From Ricordea florida (Eukaryota > Cnidaria > Anthozoa > Corallimorpharia > Ricordeidae), in assembly GCA_949710005.1 (NCBI GenBank), contig OX453274.1:38226214-38290213 (forward strand): a stretch of 64,000 nt of DNA, in the 5' to 3' direction. Position numbers and translations under genes: made by a program. Under the pieces are notes generated by a model that saw only the letters and a list, made by a program, of their open reading frames with translations, was not told where the DNA came from and did not search any database. This document shows positions 44,903 through 55,500 of this stretch, piece by piece (position 1 is the stretch's first letter; each line of letters starts with the position of its first letter).

Positions 44903-47900
44903 GTAAATAGCCCATTTGGCTGCCCTCATAGGATATTAGCCCTTCGCCCTTGTGGGCTACAGGTCTAACTGTCAAGTAGAACACCAGAAAACTCTGGTGT
45001 ATACATCCACTTACCCCATTTCATACTGCCTGCAACATGCCTCTCTGAAAGGTAAAAATAACTAAATTACCTTCTTCCTCTGGAAGAACATTGTTTGGGC
45101 ATTTATTTCAACTGAACTACGGCAGCCTACTGTCAAGTAGATACAGTACAAGTTGCATCTCAGACTAACATATATTGTAAGGTTTTGCTTCCCCCTAGCC
45201 ACAGACCTAGCATTTTTTCACTTAAAATTATGACTGCTTTTACAGCACAATGAACTCAACCTGAGCCACAAACAGTTTGAAACTTAAAGCAACAGTTTTT
45301 GTTTTTGATCAGCTAATGAACTACTGAAGTCAGACTTCTATGTTGTAACTGGTTTTTGATTGGCTAACAAACTATCAAAGTCAGACGCCTTTGTTGTAGA
45401 TTTGACCTTTGATTGGCTGATTGATGTTGAATGGCCCAGGTTAAGTTTGTTGAACTGTGAAAGCGTTTTATCTCATAACTCTTATTGTTGGAATGACAAA
45501 TGGAATCAAGTAGATCAAGATAACTGGTTTAATGTTTAACTATAATTTAGCATAGGAGACCAATCTTGGGAAGTGCTTTGTTAAGTTTACTCACCTAAAA
45601 TCTGTCACTGGTGACAGCTCTGCATAGATTGGCTGCCCTGAGAAAGAACAGCAAAGAGGAGCTTCACATAATGCATGTGGGTAGGGCTGATCAACACAGC
45701 AATAAAGGGGAAAAATCAGGCAACAAACAACATACAGTAAAACTTCTGCATTTCAAGAACAGAGAAGTAAAACTAAACATGCGATTTGAAGCACTATACA
45801 GTACCGCTCAAAGGTAAGTTGACAGTCACTCGCGAGTTGCGAAACTCGACTCGAGACTCGATCCTCGATCCTCGAAAATTTCGAGAATTGAGTCTTGAGT
45901 CGAGTTTGCCGACTCGCAAGTTAAGTCTTTCGAGTTTCGAGTCGAGAAAAATAATGAGCTTGCTGGAATAACTTAATTAACTGAATGAAAAGCGTTCGTT
46001 GATGCCATGGGGATAAAGCGTACTGATTTTAAAGTGTCAAGTGTTCTTTAGAATGGTTAGGGAGATTAAAACGCTGTGCGACCGGTTTGGATGTGTCTTA
46101 GTCATCTTTCTCAACGCCGGTATCCAGTCAGTTCACTCCATGGTCAGATCGTTCCAAAATAAAAGTCAGATCGTTCCACAAAAAGTAGTACGGTAGTTTT
46201 GCTACAAAGTCATTTCGCTGCAAGTCGTATCAATATATCATTCCAAGGCACGGCAAAATTTACAAATGTATCAAGGAGAAGCACGTTTCGTTTACTGACT
46301 GAGAACAAATTCGGGTAAAGAAATCTTCGAGTAAAAATTCAGCAATTCCGAATCTTAAAAAGACTCTACTAAAACACTTGCACCTCATTTATTGTTTGTT
46401 GATGCAAAAGCTTACAAGTGGGGAGCAATTTTCCATTACGCCGTCATGAAATCAAAACACTCACGAATTTTGCATACGCGTTATAGTTAATTACGATTTG
46501 TTGTTTGAAATAAAGTGAGGCTGTTTTCAACATCAGTTGTTGTTTTGGAGAATAATTGTCTTGTAAGGTTGTGTCGTATTAGAGGTTGTAAAGGCCGTGA
46601 GTTGCGTTACGCGAATATTAAACAATTCGACTTTGGCTTAATTGACGCATGCAGATTTGTGCACGTGAAAATGCACGCGCTAGTTAGGCGGTTGATTTTC
46701 GCTTCTTGAACGACTTGTTCAACTTCTTGAGATAAATAAATGGTGGCCCATTTGTGGTATTTCATGCATACATATATTATGGACATGCACATGAAAAAAC
46801 AACATGCGAATAAAGATTCTCATATCGGTCGTGTTTCGAATGGAGTTCGGCTAAATAATAATTACTATATCGTCCGCGGGGTCCTTTCTTCCAAGTTTAT
46901 ACGACAAGTCTTGTTTCCTTGTTGAATACAATACAAGCAAAAGTAATTGTGAGATGATAATTCGTATTTCATAAGACAGAGTAACTCGTGACGTCTCAAT
47001 TCTGTAAGATATTCAAGGTATTATTTTTTCTCGTCGCGAACCAAGACACCATACTATAACTTTGAGTGGACATCAACAAGTACAAACAACTGAATACTTG
47101 CGTGCGAATGGTTATTGTTCTTTCTTCGAGAGATTAATCACCAATTAGAATTTATGAATATTCCAGATATCTCGATTCTCGATACTCGATTCTCGATTCT
47201 CGCGTCTCGAAACTCGAACGTCTCAACCTTCGCGACGCAAGAATCGAGTTTCGAGGATCGAGTCGAGACTGTCAACTTACCTTTGAGCGGTACTGTAGCA
47301 GCATGCCTACATGTATGTAATGGCTCATGGTCACATATCTATGATGCTATTCAAAGTTAGATTATAACAAAGCCAGTGCTCAAAACTACCTTTTAGAAAT
47401 GGTTTTCCTGCGACAAGTAGTACAAAATTTTTGGTGGTCCTGGAAAAAATCTAACTGGCCCCTTTGAACTTTGCTCTGTTCCTTTTCGATAGCCAAGCAA
47501 AGAAAAGCAGTGGCAAGCGGCCACAACTGTTGCTTATTTTAATACTGGTCATATTTTCCTGCCATGGCTGCTATCTATTGCTCATGCTACAACGAGTTTA
47601 CTCACACCAGTGTCTCTCTATTTTCAAAATGGACTCAAGGACAAAGGTAAAAAGAAGCAACATCCATCTCATCATTCTATGCTACAAAGTCTGAAAACCA
47701 AGCCCAAGCCACTGTGATGAGTCAAGAGCTGTATGTGCTACAGCACCACTCATGCTCCCTCCAAAGGCAACAGCCACCCCAACTGTGCGCAACACTGATA
47801 GAGTGTTGCATTACTTACCATTGTACCAGCGGTTATCAAGGTCCTTCACAGCCTTCTCTGCATCTTCTTCATAACGAAATTTGACATACACATTTCCAAC

Positions 47901-50900
47901 AAGATGGTCTCCAAGGTTATCACATACATTCATTTCTTCAATTTCACCATACTGAAAATTACAAAGCTTGGCATTAAATTCAAATCATTTTACAGTGCTT
48001 AACCCTTAGATTTCACTCCATATGCCCAAAATAAAAACAACAAAATACAAAGACACTGACCTTTTCCTCAAGTTCCAGAAAAACATCCTACCAAAAAAAA
48101 ATAATAATAATAATAAAATGACATTTCTGCTCGTTTCAAAAATTTTATTTTTTGTAGTACTTTCATTGAGACTACAAATTATCAGAGGATACTGTATTTA
48201 CCTCAAAGAATCGATCATAGTGTTCCTGAGCTTCCACATCTGAAATGGCACTACCTGCAATAAAGACAAGGAAAAGTTAGAAATAACAAGATTGATAAGT
48301 TAACTTTATATATGTTTCCACATCCACTAGTACATTCAATTTTTTGAAAGTATTAAAATACATATATAAAGTTTTCATACCTTAAATGTCCGAAAGCATA
48401 ACCAAACCTATAATTTTTCATTTAGATCCATTCACTTCGTGAAAATGAAAAAAATAAGCTGGTTGTAATACATTTCAGATTTGTCACTTCTGTAAAAAGA
48501 TCTCCCTCAATGAAAACAGAAATGTAGTCTTTCAGGGTAACTGATAAAAGATTAATACTTGTAACATTAAGTTTTCAGAGAATGTTGATTTCCCTGGTTA
48601 TGCATGCACAAGTGATTGGACAGTTCTTCCCAATGTTTTAAGCCTATGCCATGTAAAATTAACATCAACATCAACATCATCATCATCATCATTATTATTA
48701 TTATTATTATTAACTGATAACAAGCAAAACGTTCTCTATCACTCACTTGTTCCATCAGCAACTTGAGCTGCACTCTGTGGATTCTGATACATGTTCTGTA
48801 GCAAAATGGTCTGAAAATCAAGAGGCAAGGTTTGCATTTAGTCCATGTATGGTTATACTGCTGTCATAAATGATAATTGCTCAGAGAAAAGGTCATAGAG
48901 ATTTCATTTGTATTTTCATTTAATTAATCCGCATCAACAGGTTAAGTTGCAATGTACAAGAAACAAGGAAGAGATGAAAAGGGTATGATATGGTAGACTA
49001 ATTATAATTATGCCTTTTTTAAAAAAAAATATTACATTTTTGGTTACGATAGAAAAAGGAATCTTGCTATAAATAAAGGAAATGAGAGACAGAAAGGAAA
49101 AGAAGGCTTTACAAAGGTCAAGTAGCAGGGATTGACACTAAGTAAAATAATACTGGAAGAGATTTAATGATAAACCACTATGTTCATAAACATACACTTG
49201 TACAATGTAAGTAGTGCGTCAAGAAACTGCTCTACATGGACATGTTTTAATCTGGCTACTGCTCTTTGCTGCCACTTTATCGTGTACTTAGCTGACACTA
49301 CTGTGCCTCCAATTAACTTATACGTGCAACTGATATTTTTTTGCTAAAACCAGTGCTGTCAATAAGACCCGGCTCCCGCTGGAGCTCTGGTGAGGGGTCT
49401 CTTCCAAATTGGCTGCTATATTTCTTGCATAAATGTGCTTATAAACAAATAATTTAAATGAACTATTGAACCAGTTTTAAACAAAAAATCTAATAACAGT
49501 AACACTGACATCATATCTTTGATTCTAGGTATAATGTGTTTTTTTTCTTTCAAGTTACTGCATTGAGAGTTGTAAATGCACCAACAAAAACCTTTTTTAT
49601 TATTATCATTATCATTATTATAATTTCTCAGGTTTTTATTATTTTGCTAAAAGGACACAAATACACCAAAAGTGCCTTATATACAAGATACAGACTACTA
49701 ACCTGACTGAAGGTTGGTCTATTGTGTAGCCGAGAGCAACGGTCTCCATGACGGCAGGCTCCGATTTTAAAGTAGAAAGAACAGTTTACCCTGTAAATAA
49801 TGAGAAGCACGTTTTAAAGCATCTTCAACAGTAATCTAGTAAGGAAGGAACTATGGAAATAACAAAAGCAGAAATCAATTTAAGGTAACCATGCACATCA
49901 TTGGTACAGGCAATGCTTGGCCTAAAGCTACAGCAGAGGAAAAGAGAAATACTGTATTTATGTGTGTATAATATGCACTTTTTTCCCCAAAATTCATATT
50001 CAAAATTGTGGTGCGTATTATACATAAATCCTATTGTTTTCCTGTAAATACATGTAAAGCTGCAAATCTGCTTGGAAAAAACATCTTTAATGCTTCAAAC
50101 GTCTCTACTTAGTAACCTGGTAGTTTAACTTGACAACAAGGGCATTTGTTTATCAAGTTGTTTTCAGAGTCTTGACTTTCTTTGCTGTTTTGTTTGTCTT
50201 ATAAAGCCACTTTTTATCTACTCACACTTAAGGTTTGCTTGAATTCATCATGTTTGATTTTGTAAGCATAATTTTTACAAAAATTTTGGTTAAAATGACC
50301 ACATACACACGTGTTGCTAAACCAGATAAAACGCCCATTTATGTGCAATAATATGAAACTTATCACAGATCCATAGTAGCTGAAAGAAACTTGTAGGAAG
50401 CACAAGATAAGTTTTACAAGAAATTCTTATATGCTGGATCAACTTCACAGGTAAATACAGTAGGTTTTTTATGGAAACTCCTGTGCAGAAATAACTTTTT
50501 TTGGTAATGTAATATGGATTTACCAAACTTTGAATTCTTGATACTTCAGTTTTCAGAGAATTAATCTTTAGTTGTTGCAGTGAATTTTTCTCTTATTTAC
50601 TTAATTGTTTTTGAAAAGCATGCTCAAAAATTAGGGTGCGTACTAGGGTGCGCATAAATACTGTAGGTTTATGCCCAGGTGTCTACAAACCGAAGACCCA
50701 AAGACAAAGAACCCCGTTTAAATGCTTTGACAAGCCTTTAAAAGACATTTATCAGTTGCTTTATGGGGTGCAGAAATACTCGTTATTGATAGGGTCTTGT
50801 TTTGTAGTTTGACCAGGGTCAAACTACAAAACAAAGACTCCCCCAAAACTCTATGGCAGGCCTTTAAAATACACATTATCACTCACTACGACTTATAGGG

Positions 50901-51624
50901 CACTGAAATACACGTAATTGTTAGGGTGTTTGTTTTGTAGAAAAAGCTGGCTCAAACTACAAAATGAAGACCCTATCAATAACAGGTATTTCAGCGCCCC
51001 ATAAAGCGTAGCGACTGATAATATGTATTCTAAAGGCCTTTCAAAGCGTTTTAGCGGGGGTCTTCGTTTTTGGGTATTCGGTCTTTGGTTCGCAGATTTT
51101 CTACCGTTCTGGCAAACTTCCATAGCGCCGACTGTAATCGACTCTTCTCGAACCTAAAATTTCCTAGAGTCTCCGAGGAAGATAATTCTTTCGCCTTATT
51201 ACCTTAACACCACGAGGAAGTAACAAAGGTAAACGTGAATTCACTCATGGAACTCTTAGATTTTTCTAAGTAACAGGTCGATGTAACCATGAATTTAGCA
51301 CTCAATAAAATGAAAATAATTCGAACAAACATAATTAATTGTAACCTTTTATAGTTTGAAAATCACAGTGGTAGTTAAAGAATTGCTGTTGCATAGAGCG
51401 CGTTTTAATGAACAATTTAGCGATCGCTCAAGTTCAGAAGATAGCACTCGGTTGGTCACAACGGCGCGTTTGACCTCACTAAAAGCTCGCAACCTCTCAA
51501 CGGTACATCACATTCGTCAACGCTTCACGCTTACTTTTGAAGCTAATTTGCTAGCGTACAAAAGGTATAATGGCCCTTACTTATCTTTCTCTGTTCCAAA
51601 GATGGACGCCAAATACTCCGCCAT
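38608..51624 (-). CDS. U2AF1: U2AF1 (U2AF35), small subunit of the U2 auxiliary splicing factor, complete
   Basis: Recognises the AG of 3' splice sites as a heterodimer with U2AF65. Exons in transcript order: 51581-51624, 49703-49790, 48747-48810, 48202-48254, 48061-48087, 47819-47951, 45595-45637, 45015-45044, then either 43032-43094 or 42909-42971, 40519-40554, 38608-38764. With one of the two 63-nt exons the CDS is 738 nt (245 residues; human 240), and every junction is in phase with GT-AG. Residues: [15 protein letters not shown] start; zinc finger 1 with Cys18, Cys27, Cys33, His37 and conserved Ser34; UHM domain ([19 protein letters not shown]); zinc finger 2 with Cys155, Cys163, Cys169, His173; C-terminal RS tail ending at TAG 38608-38610. 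Numbering matches human through zinc finger 2. Introns hold a Tc1/mariner-like element, two other TIR elements and hairpins. Confidence 0.96.
38987..39132. repeat. Long near-perfect hairpin (65-bp arms)
   Basis: Arms 38987-39051 and 39069-39132 are reverse complements apart from one T/A-run length difference; the spacer is 17 nt. Arms begin TACCTCTTATTAATCGAGTT and contain a nested GGTCCGTA...TACGGACC pair. U2AF1 intron 10. Confidence 0.97.
39613..39932. mobile_element. MITE with about 30-bp terminal inverted repeats
   Basis: Left end AGGGACTGTTCGCTATTTAT; the complement of the right end reads AGGGACTGTTCGTTATTTAT. The interior is G-rich (G runs near 39800-39830) and non-coding. U2AF1 intron 10. 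Confidence 0.85.
41595..41742. repeat. Inverted-repeat hairpin element
   Basis: Arms TGGTTCCTTCTCCAGGTACC and (complement) TGGTTCTTTCTCCAGGTACT, about 32 bp each, continuing GGCACAGATGAC. U2AF1 intron 9. Confidence 0.85.
42909..42971 (-). CDS. U2AF1: U2AF1 alternative exon 9b (zinc finger 2, downstream copy)
   Basis: A second 63-nt exon with acceptor ATTCCTAG and donor GTGAGT. It encodes [12 protein letters not shown] followed by MRPISRELR, agreeing with human at Glu180-Leu181 but not at Thr164 or Leu174. The 60-nt intron separating it from 9a (42972-43031) is very short for an animal intron, so joining both copies should be sterically disfavoured. If both were included the frame would stay open. 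The copies differ at 13 codons, nine of them synonymous, while a central 21-nt block is identical. Confidence 0.88.
43032..43094 (-). CDS. U2AF1: U2AF1 alternative exon 9a (zinc finger 2, upstream copy)
   Basis: A 63-nt exon flanked by a good acceptor (TTATGCAG) and donor (GTAAGC). It completes Gly161 and encodes [12 protein letters not shown] followed by LRPISRDSR, supplying Cys163, Cys169 and His173 of CCCH finger 2. It agrees with human U2AF1 at Thr164 and Leu174 but has Asp-Ser where human has Glu-Leu (180-181). Its length and entry/exit phases match those of the copy 60 bp downstream. Confidence 0.88.
43840..44004 (+). mobile_element. Probable Penelope-like element terminal fragment with hammerhead-like motif
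   Basis: Contains GACGAAGGGCTAACGCTCGA then AACGTCAGC (43901-43929), a sequence I associate with ends of Penelope-like elements, some of which carry hammerhead ribozymes. A helix GGGC-TAAC-GCTC followed by GAAA fits helix II and part of the core, but the CUGANGA box reads CCGACGA with an extra A. Followed by TTACGGTGGT. Likely degenerate. Confidence 0.35.
44006..44664. mobile_element. pogo-like non-autonomous TIR element
   Basis: Ends TACCGTATTTACTCGTGTAT (left) and the complement TACCGTATTTACTCGTGTAT (right). Both ends also repeat a GTATAAGTCGAC block, in the same design as 7265-8094. No transposase domain. U2AF1 intron 8. Confidence 0.8.
45797..47297. mobile_element. Tc1/mariner-like non-autonomous element with 27-bp TIRs and TA target duplication
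   Basis: Exact inverted ends starting CAGTACCGCTCAAAGGTAAG (45799) and ending with its complement at 47295, flanked by TA on both sides. Both subterminal regions (45825-45950 and 47165-47265) are dense arrays of ACTCGA/CTCGAT motifs in mirrored orientation. The interior has no recognisable transposase. U2AF1 intron 6. Confidence 0.9.
48660..48715. repeat. Microsatellite (ATC)n/(ATT)n
   Basis: CATCAACATCAACATCATCA followed by ATTATTATTATT, about 30 bp downstream (transcription sense) of U2AF1 exon 3. Confidence 0.9.
49950..50665. mobile_element. TIR element related in design to the pogo-like ones
   Basis: The left end TACTGTATTTATGTGTGTAT and the complement of the right end TACAGTATTTATGCGCACCC form imperfect inverted ends, with GTGCGTATTATAC and GGGTGCGTACTAGGGTGCGC internal blocks. 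No ORF of note. U2AF1 intron 1. Confidence 0.6.
50685..51100. repeat. Large imperfect inverted repeat
   Basis: The left half (AACCGAAGACCCAAAGAC ... AAGCCTTTAAAAGACA ... TTATTGATAGGGTCTTGTTT) is mirrored by the right half (AGACCCTATCAATAACAGG ... TCTAAAGGCCTTTCAAAGCG ... GGTCTTTGGTTCGCAGA). A further internal palindrome GTTTGACCAGGGTCAAAC sits near 50825. U2AF1 intron 1. Confidence 0.75.
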
Positions 51625-53982
51625 GCTGCCAGTTTCTGTAGCTATCCAAAATGCATCGCGCCATCCCCATTCTGATCTTTACGCTGATTGGTCATTGCAG
51701 AGCATCAACCAGAGAGGCCCTGTTAGGACGGCGGGAGGAACATCTTGAAAAATTGGCCAATTTTTTCAAGTTTGTCATTCGTAATCCGTCTCAGTCTTTG
51801 TCAGTCATAGCCATTCTTGTTTATTTTCAGTTTTTTATTTTAATTTTGTTGTTATTCTACCTTCGGAAACTATTATTGTGAGGTTTCCTTCAAAATAAAA
51901 AGGAATCAGAAAATGATTTAAAATATGGTGACAATGCTTTAATGATCCATATATTTTAAAGTCACAAAAAAATTTTGAAAATAATCCGTATCCCAATAAC
52001 GTAAAAAATATCCCTAAACTAAAATTCTTAACCATTTTTACCCGCGCATCTTGAATTTATTACCCAGAAGACTTAGCAACTTCTAATGACCTCTACTGCG
52101 AGACATCGCATGCGCGGAGTCACCACTGGATTATAATATTTGTCATTCTCTGACTTCTCTGTATGTGTTTTACCTTTCTTTATGACCTTTTATCCTTTTT
52201 TTATGTAGAAAGAAATCTGTGCGATAATGGTCGATAACGATTGATGATAATCTGTTATTTTAAAATGAGACGCAACAGGAGCCAAGTGATCGGCTGGATG
52301 CAAATAATCTGTAATCTGTAAATGAAGTCGCCAAGAATCCGTATCCCTTCTCAATAGGGAAAGATCTCATGCATATAATCACCACGCGTTCCCAGTTACG
52401 TAAGACATGTTAAATTATTTAATTGCGTCAAAGCACCATTCAAATACGTATAGGGGACTCGTGGTGGGTATATACATGAGATCTCTACCCCCCAATAATA
52501 TAATCCGTAATCCTAAAACCCTAACAGGGTCTCACCAGAGAACAGCTAGTGTACGAATACCAGTAATCACTCTGTAAATGTGCCTTGAAAAGATGTATTT
52601 TTTTGGTATTTTCTAATCTTACATATGTTATTTGTCACTGAATTTTTTCATGTAGTCCAGTTAAATTGAGAGGTTTTTGCTTTACTGTTGTAAAAATCAA
52701 AACTCTTGCTCAAAGCAATACTGTAACAACAGATGCTGAGGATAGTCCAGTGAAGACAAAGAATGTTAATGAACTATTCAGAAGATAAAAAAATGCATGT
52801 TGTCAGAACCAAGTGTGCTAAAAAAGGTACAAGACCTCTTAACAACTGGTTTTAATGATTGATTGGATGCAAAAATGTCCTTTATAGCCAATCCTGATCA
52901 ATCATTTATAATAGCGATGCAAAATCAAAGTTGAATGCAAAATTCAATTCAACAATCAACCAAATTCTCCATAAATGGATGTCAAATATTGTCATTGTCT
53001 AAGTACTAAGAAAGATGTATAACTTTTTTTTTGGAGGGAACCCAACTAGTTTAACAGTCACCCAACTAGTTTAGCATTTTAGTTATTTTGGGTGTCCCAC
53101 TACTGAATGTACTGTACTGTTTATTAATATATTTATAATTACAATCTTGTAAATTCTTTTAGTTGTTTACAGTAGTAGAAATAAACTGTTGTTGTTGTTG
53201 TTGATGTTGGAGCTGGGGTGGTTAAAAATCATGGGATTTCTTTGTTTGCAATGACTTATTTAGGTGTCCCATTTATCGACTTAATTCACAAAAAATGGTC
53301 ACAATAGCTGGCAGAGTTTTAAGGATGGGTTTCATTGTACAAAGAACTGTTTGTACCACACACTCAGAGGAATAACTGATTTAAAATAAAACCTGTGAAT
53401 GTCTAAAATTTTAAATACTTTTATTACAAAGGAACTTCTGAACATCAAGTCTATTATTCACAGGCAACTGTGGTATACCGTACTTCAAAGGTTGAGCTTT
53501 TGTAAGAGAACATGGCTTAGCTACTCCAATGCCAGCCCAAATGATATGTCAAAAACCAGAGTCAAAGGTCACCCATTACAAAATGTTGGGTAACTTGACC
53601 TTAAAAGTGATATGCTGAGAGGCTAGTTCAACTTGAGAACCTAGGTTCTCAAGTTGAACAGAAGTGAACCTCAAGTTGGTCAGCAGAGGTCCTCAAGCAC
53701 AACAGTACCGTGGTTAGGTCTTAAATCCCATACCCATGGTCTCAAAAACACACCTATTGTTTGAATGGATTCCTAAGCATAATATATGAAAACAGTAGAA
53801 ATTGTCCAAAAATTTGTAAAATATACATGAAGTTTGGTAAGCAGTTAACAGCTGTGATCCTTCTGTAATTGTATCACTATGATATATATTCAGGGTTAAT
53901 GTTTGCACCTTGTCGTTCTTAATTGCTTTTGATGGTTGTTAATCTTGCAAAATATTACATTTACAGCATGTTTAAGCCAAGT
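51625..53982. other. Intergenic region between U2AF1 5' end and PSENEN 3' end
   Basis: It must hold the U2AF1 promoter (just above 51624) and the PSENEN 3' UTR, but no clear box is visible. It contains an inverted pair AGATCTCATGCATATAATCA / TATATACATGAGATCT (52362-52493), a GTT microsatellite near 53190 and a perfect 32-bp palindrome at 53627-53658. The minus strand has AATAAA near 53420, a candidate PSENEN poly(A) signal. Confidence 0.45.
53627..53658. repeat. Perfect 32-bp palindrome
   Basis: Centre ACCTAGGT; each half begins TTCAACTTGAGAACCT read inward. Followed by related AAGTTG/CAACTT half-copies to 53690. Confidence 0.9.
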
Positions 53983-55388
53983 TCATGGTTCACCCAGAGG
54001 TATTACAAATGATATTCTGTCTCCAATTTCTCCCCAGCTTGCTCGGTAGTTCTGGTAAATAACAATCCATGCTGTCAAACCACCAACCCATACAAGAAAC
54101 CCCACAGCAGATTTTATTACATCTGAAAAAAAGAACAACATCTTAGAAACAAACAATAAACATGCGTACAGGGTGTTGAGGGTTATTCTTTTGAGAGCTA
54201 CTGAATTCAAAACTGTACTGGGCAACAGTATGTTTTACTATACAGTGTGGTTCTAACTTCCCCATCTGTGAATCAAACCATGCAACGTGACCATTCTTAG
54301 TAAAGCTAGTGAGCAGTACTGTACATCAGTATGGTTTGTTTAGTGATGCAGTGTGGTTCTAAATCCTCTCATGCATCTGATCAGCTTAGTTATACCACTG
54401 TAAGATGAAAACGAATCTGATGTTTGAAGCCTTCTACCTTCTTCAGCCTGAAGGTGAATGGCAGGATTGTGGATTTGTGAAGTATTTTGTTTTGATTATG
54501 TTTTAGTTGTGCTACTGTCGGAATCATGGAAAAGTGTGAGTGGAAGCAAATTGTATATCCTTTGACTGGGAGGGAATTAGATGGAATGAAAAGCATTTGT
54601 TAATATCGCAGGGATTAAGACTACCTATATATTTGTAAGGTAAACTTTCGTTCTGTGTAGATTATTTCAACTTTCCGTGTTACCCAGAAGCAAGATTGCC
54701 ATATATAGTTTGAGCATGATGGCCAAGCAGATTTAACAGCATGTCCTTCCCTATATTTCTGCCTACATTTCATTGACCACATAAAAATAAATTAACAAAT
54801 GAATAAATAATGAAAAATAACTTACATGACTTAATTTTAGACTGCTCTGTAAATGGCGAACGAAGAAATGCCTCCCTGAAGAACCAGATGATGTTGACAA
54901 ACCACAAGAAAGGCAGCAAAGCGAATCCTCCTAAGAAATGTGTTAACACAAAGGAAGAAAAATACAGAGCAACACACAGGGACAGAGAAGTAAACTTGTC
55001 ATTTAAATCGCGGACATGAAGTTACGTGTTAAGGATACAGACTACACAGAAAGAGATTTGGCGCTAGAGTGGCAAAATCATTTGAAACAATTTAAAACTT
55101 CGTGCACCTCACAAGGCACTAATACAAGCGGTAGCTTAAAATAACCAATTTTACGTGTTAAAAATAATGAAAGGAAATCAAATTGCCAAGCACTGACAAG
55201 CACTAGCGAACATGATTTTAAGTTCCTGGGGATTTCACGCCAAACCATGGAAACAAATCCATGAAGACTATTGAAAAAAATCCTTAAAAAAAAACAAAGG
55301 CTAATAGTAAAGTAGCATCAACCACATGAATGGTATATTTCCTGCAAAGATTGACTTTGTCGTCGTCTGAAACTTTCCTCAAATCCAT
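53983..55388 (-). CDS. PSENEN: PSENEN (Pen-2), gamma-secretase subunit
   Basis: Small membrane protein needed for presenilin endoproteolysis in gamma-secretase. Exon 3 (53983-54122) encodes the second hydrophobic segment and the conserved tail ([15 protein letters not shown], then [18 protein letters not shown] and the stop). Exon 2 (54826-54930) encodes [22 protein letters not shown] and the loop. Exon 1 starts at 55388 with [18 protein letters not shown], matching the Pen-2 N-terminus. The exon 2/3 junction is clean (T|GTAAGT, completing Tyr). The exon 1/2 junction is not: exon 2 needs one leading base, but the only nearby GT after RKY (CAT|GTGG, after 55326) leaves none. A missed micro-exon, non-canonical donor or assembly error may lie there. 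Human Pen-2 is 101 residues; the 245 nt of exons 2-3 plus about 61 nt would fit. Confidence 0.88.
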
Positions 55389-55500
55389 GGTCAACAAACT
55401 TCTTGTCGAAGCTGAGGTGACGTCATGCCAAATTTTCCCACAATGCAAATGCTATTATTTGCTGTCGCTAACATGACGCTAGTTTGCTTTTAAAGTCAAA
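55389..55500. promoter_or_regulatory. Head-to-head intergenic promoter region between PSENEN and SMG9
   Basis: Only 112 bp separate the two start codons, which face outward, so both 5' UTRs and the core promoter must lie here unless upstream non-coding exons exist. A perfect palindromic CRE/ATF site TGACGTCA is at 55418-55425. No TATA box is obvious. The bidirectional role is inferred from geometry. Confidence 0.6.

Noticed and set aside
44880-44965. Palindromic CCCTTCGCCCT / GGGCTAC block as a possible riboswitch-like structure
   Set aside because: Short imperfect duplication of about 55 bp inside a U2AF1 intron, best explained as part of a decayed repeat.
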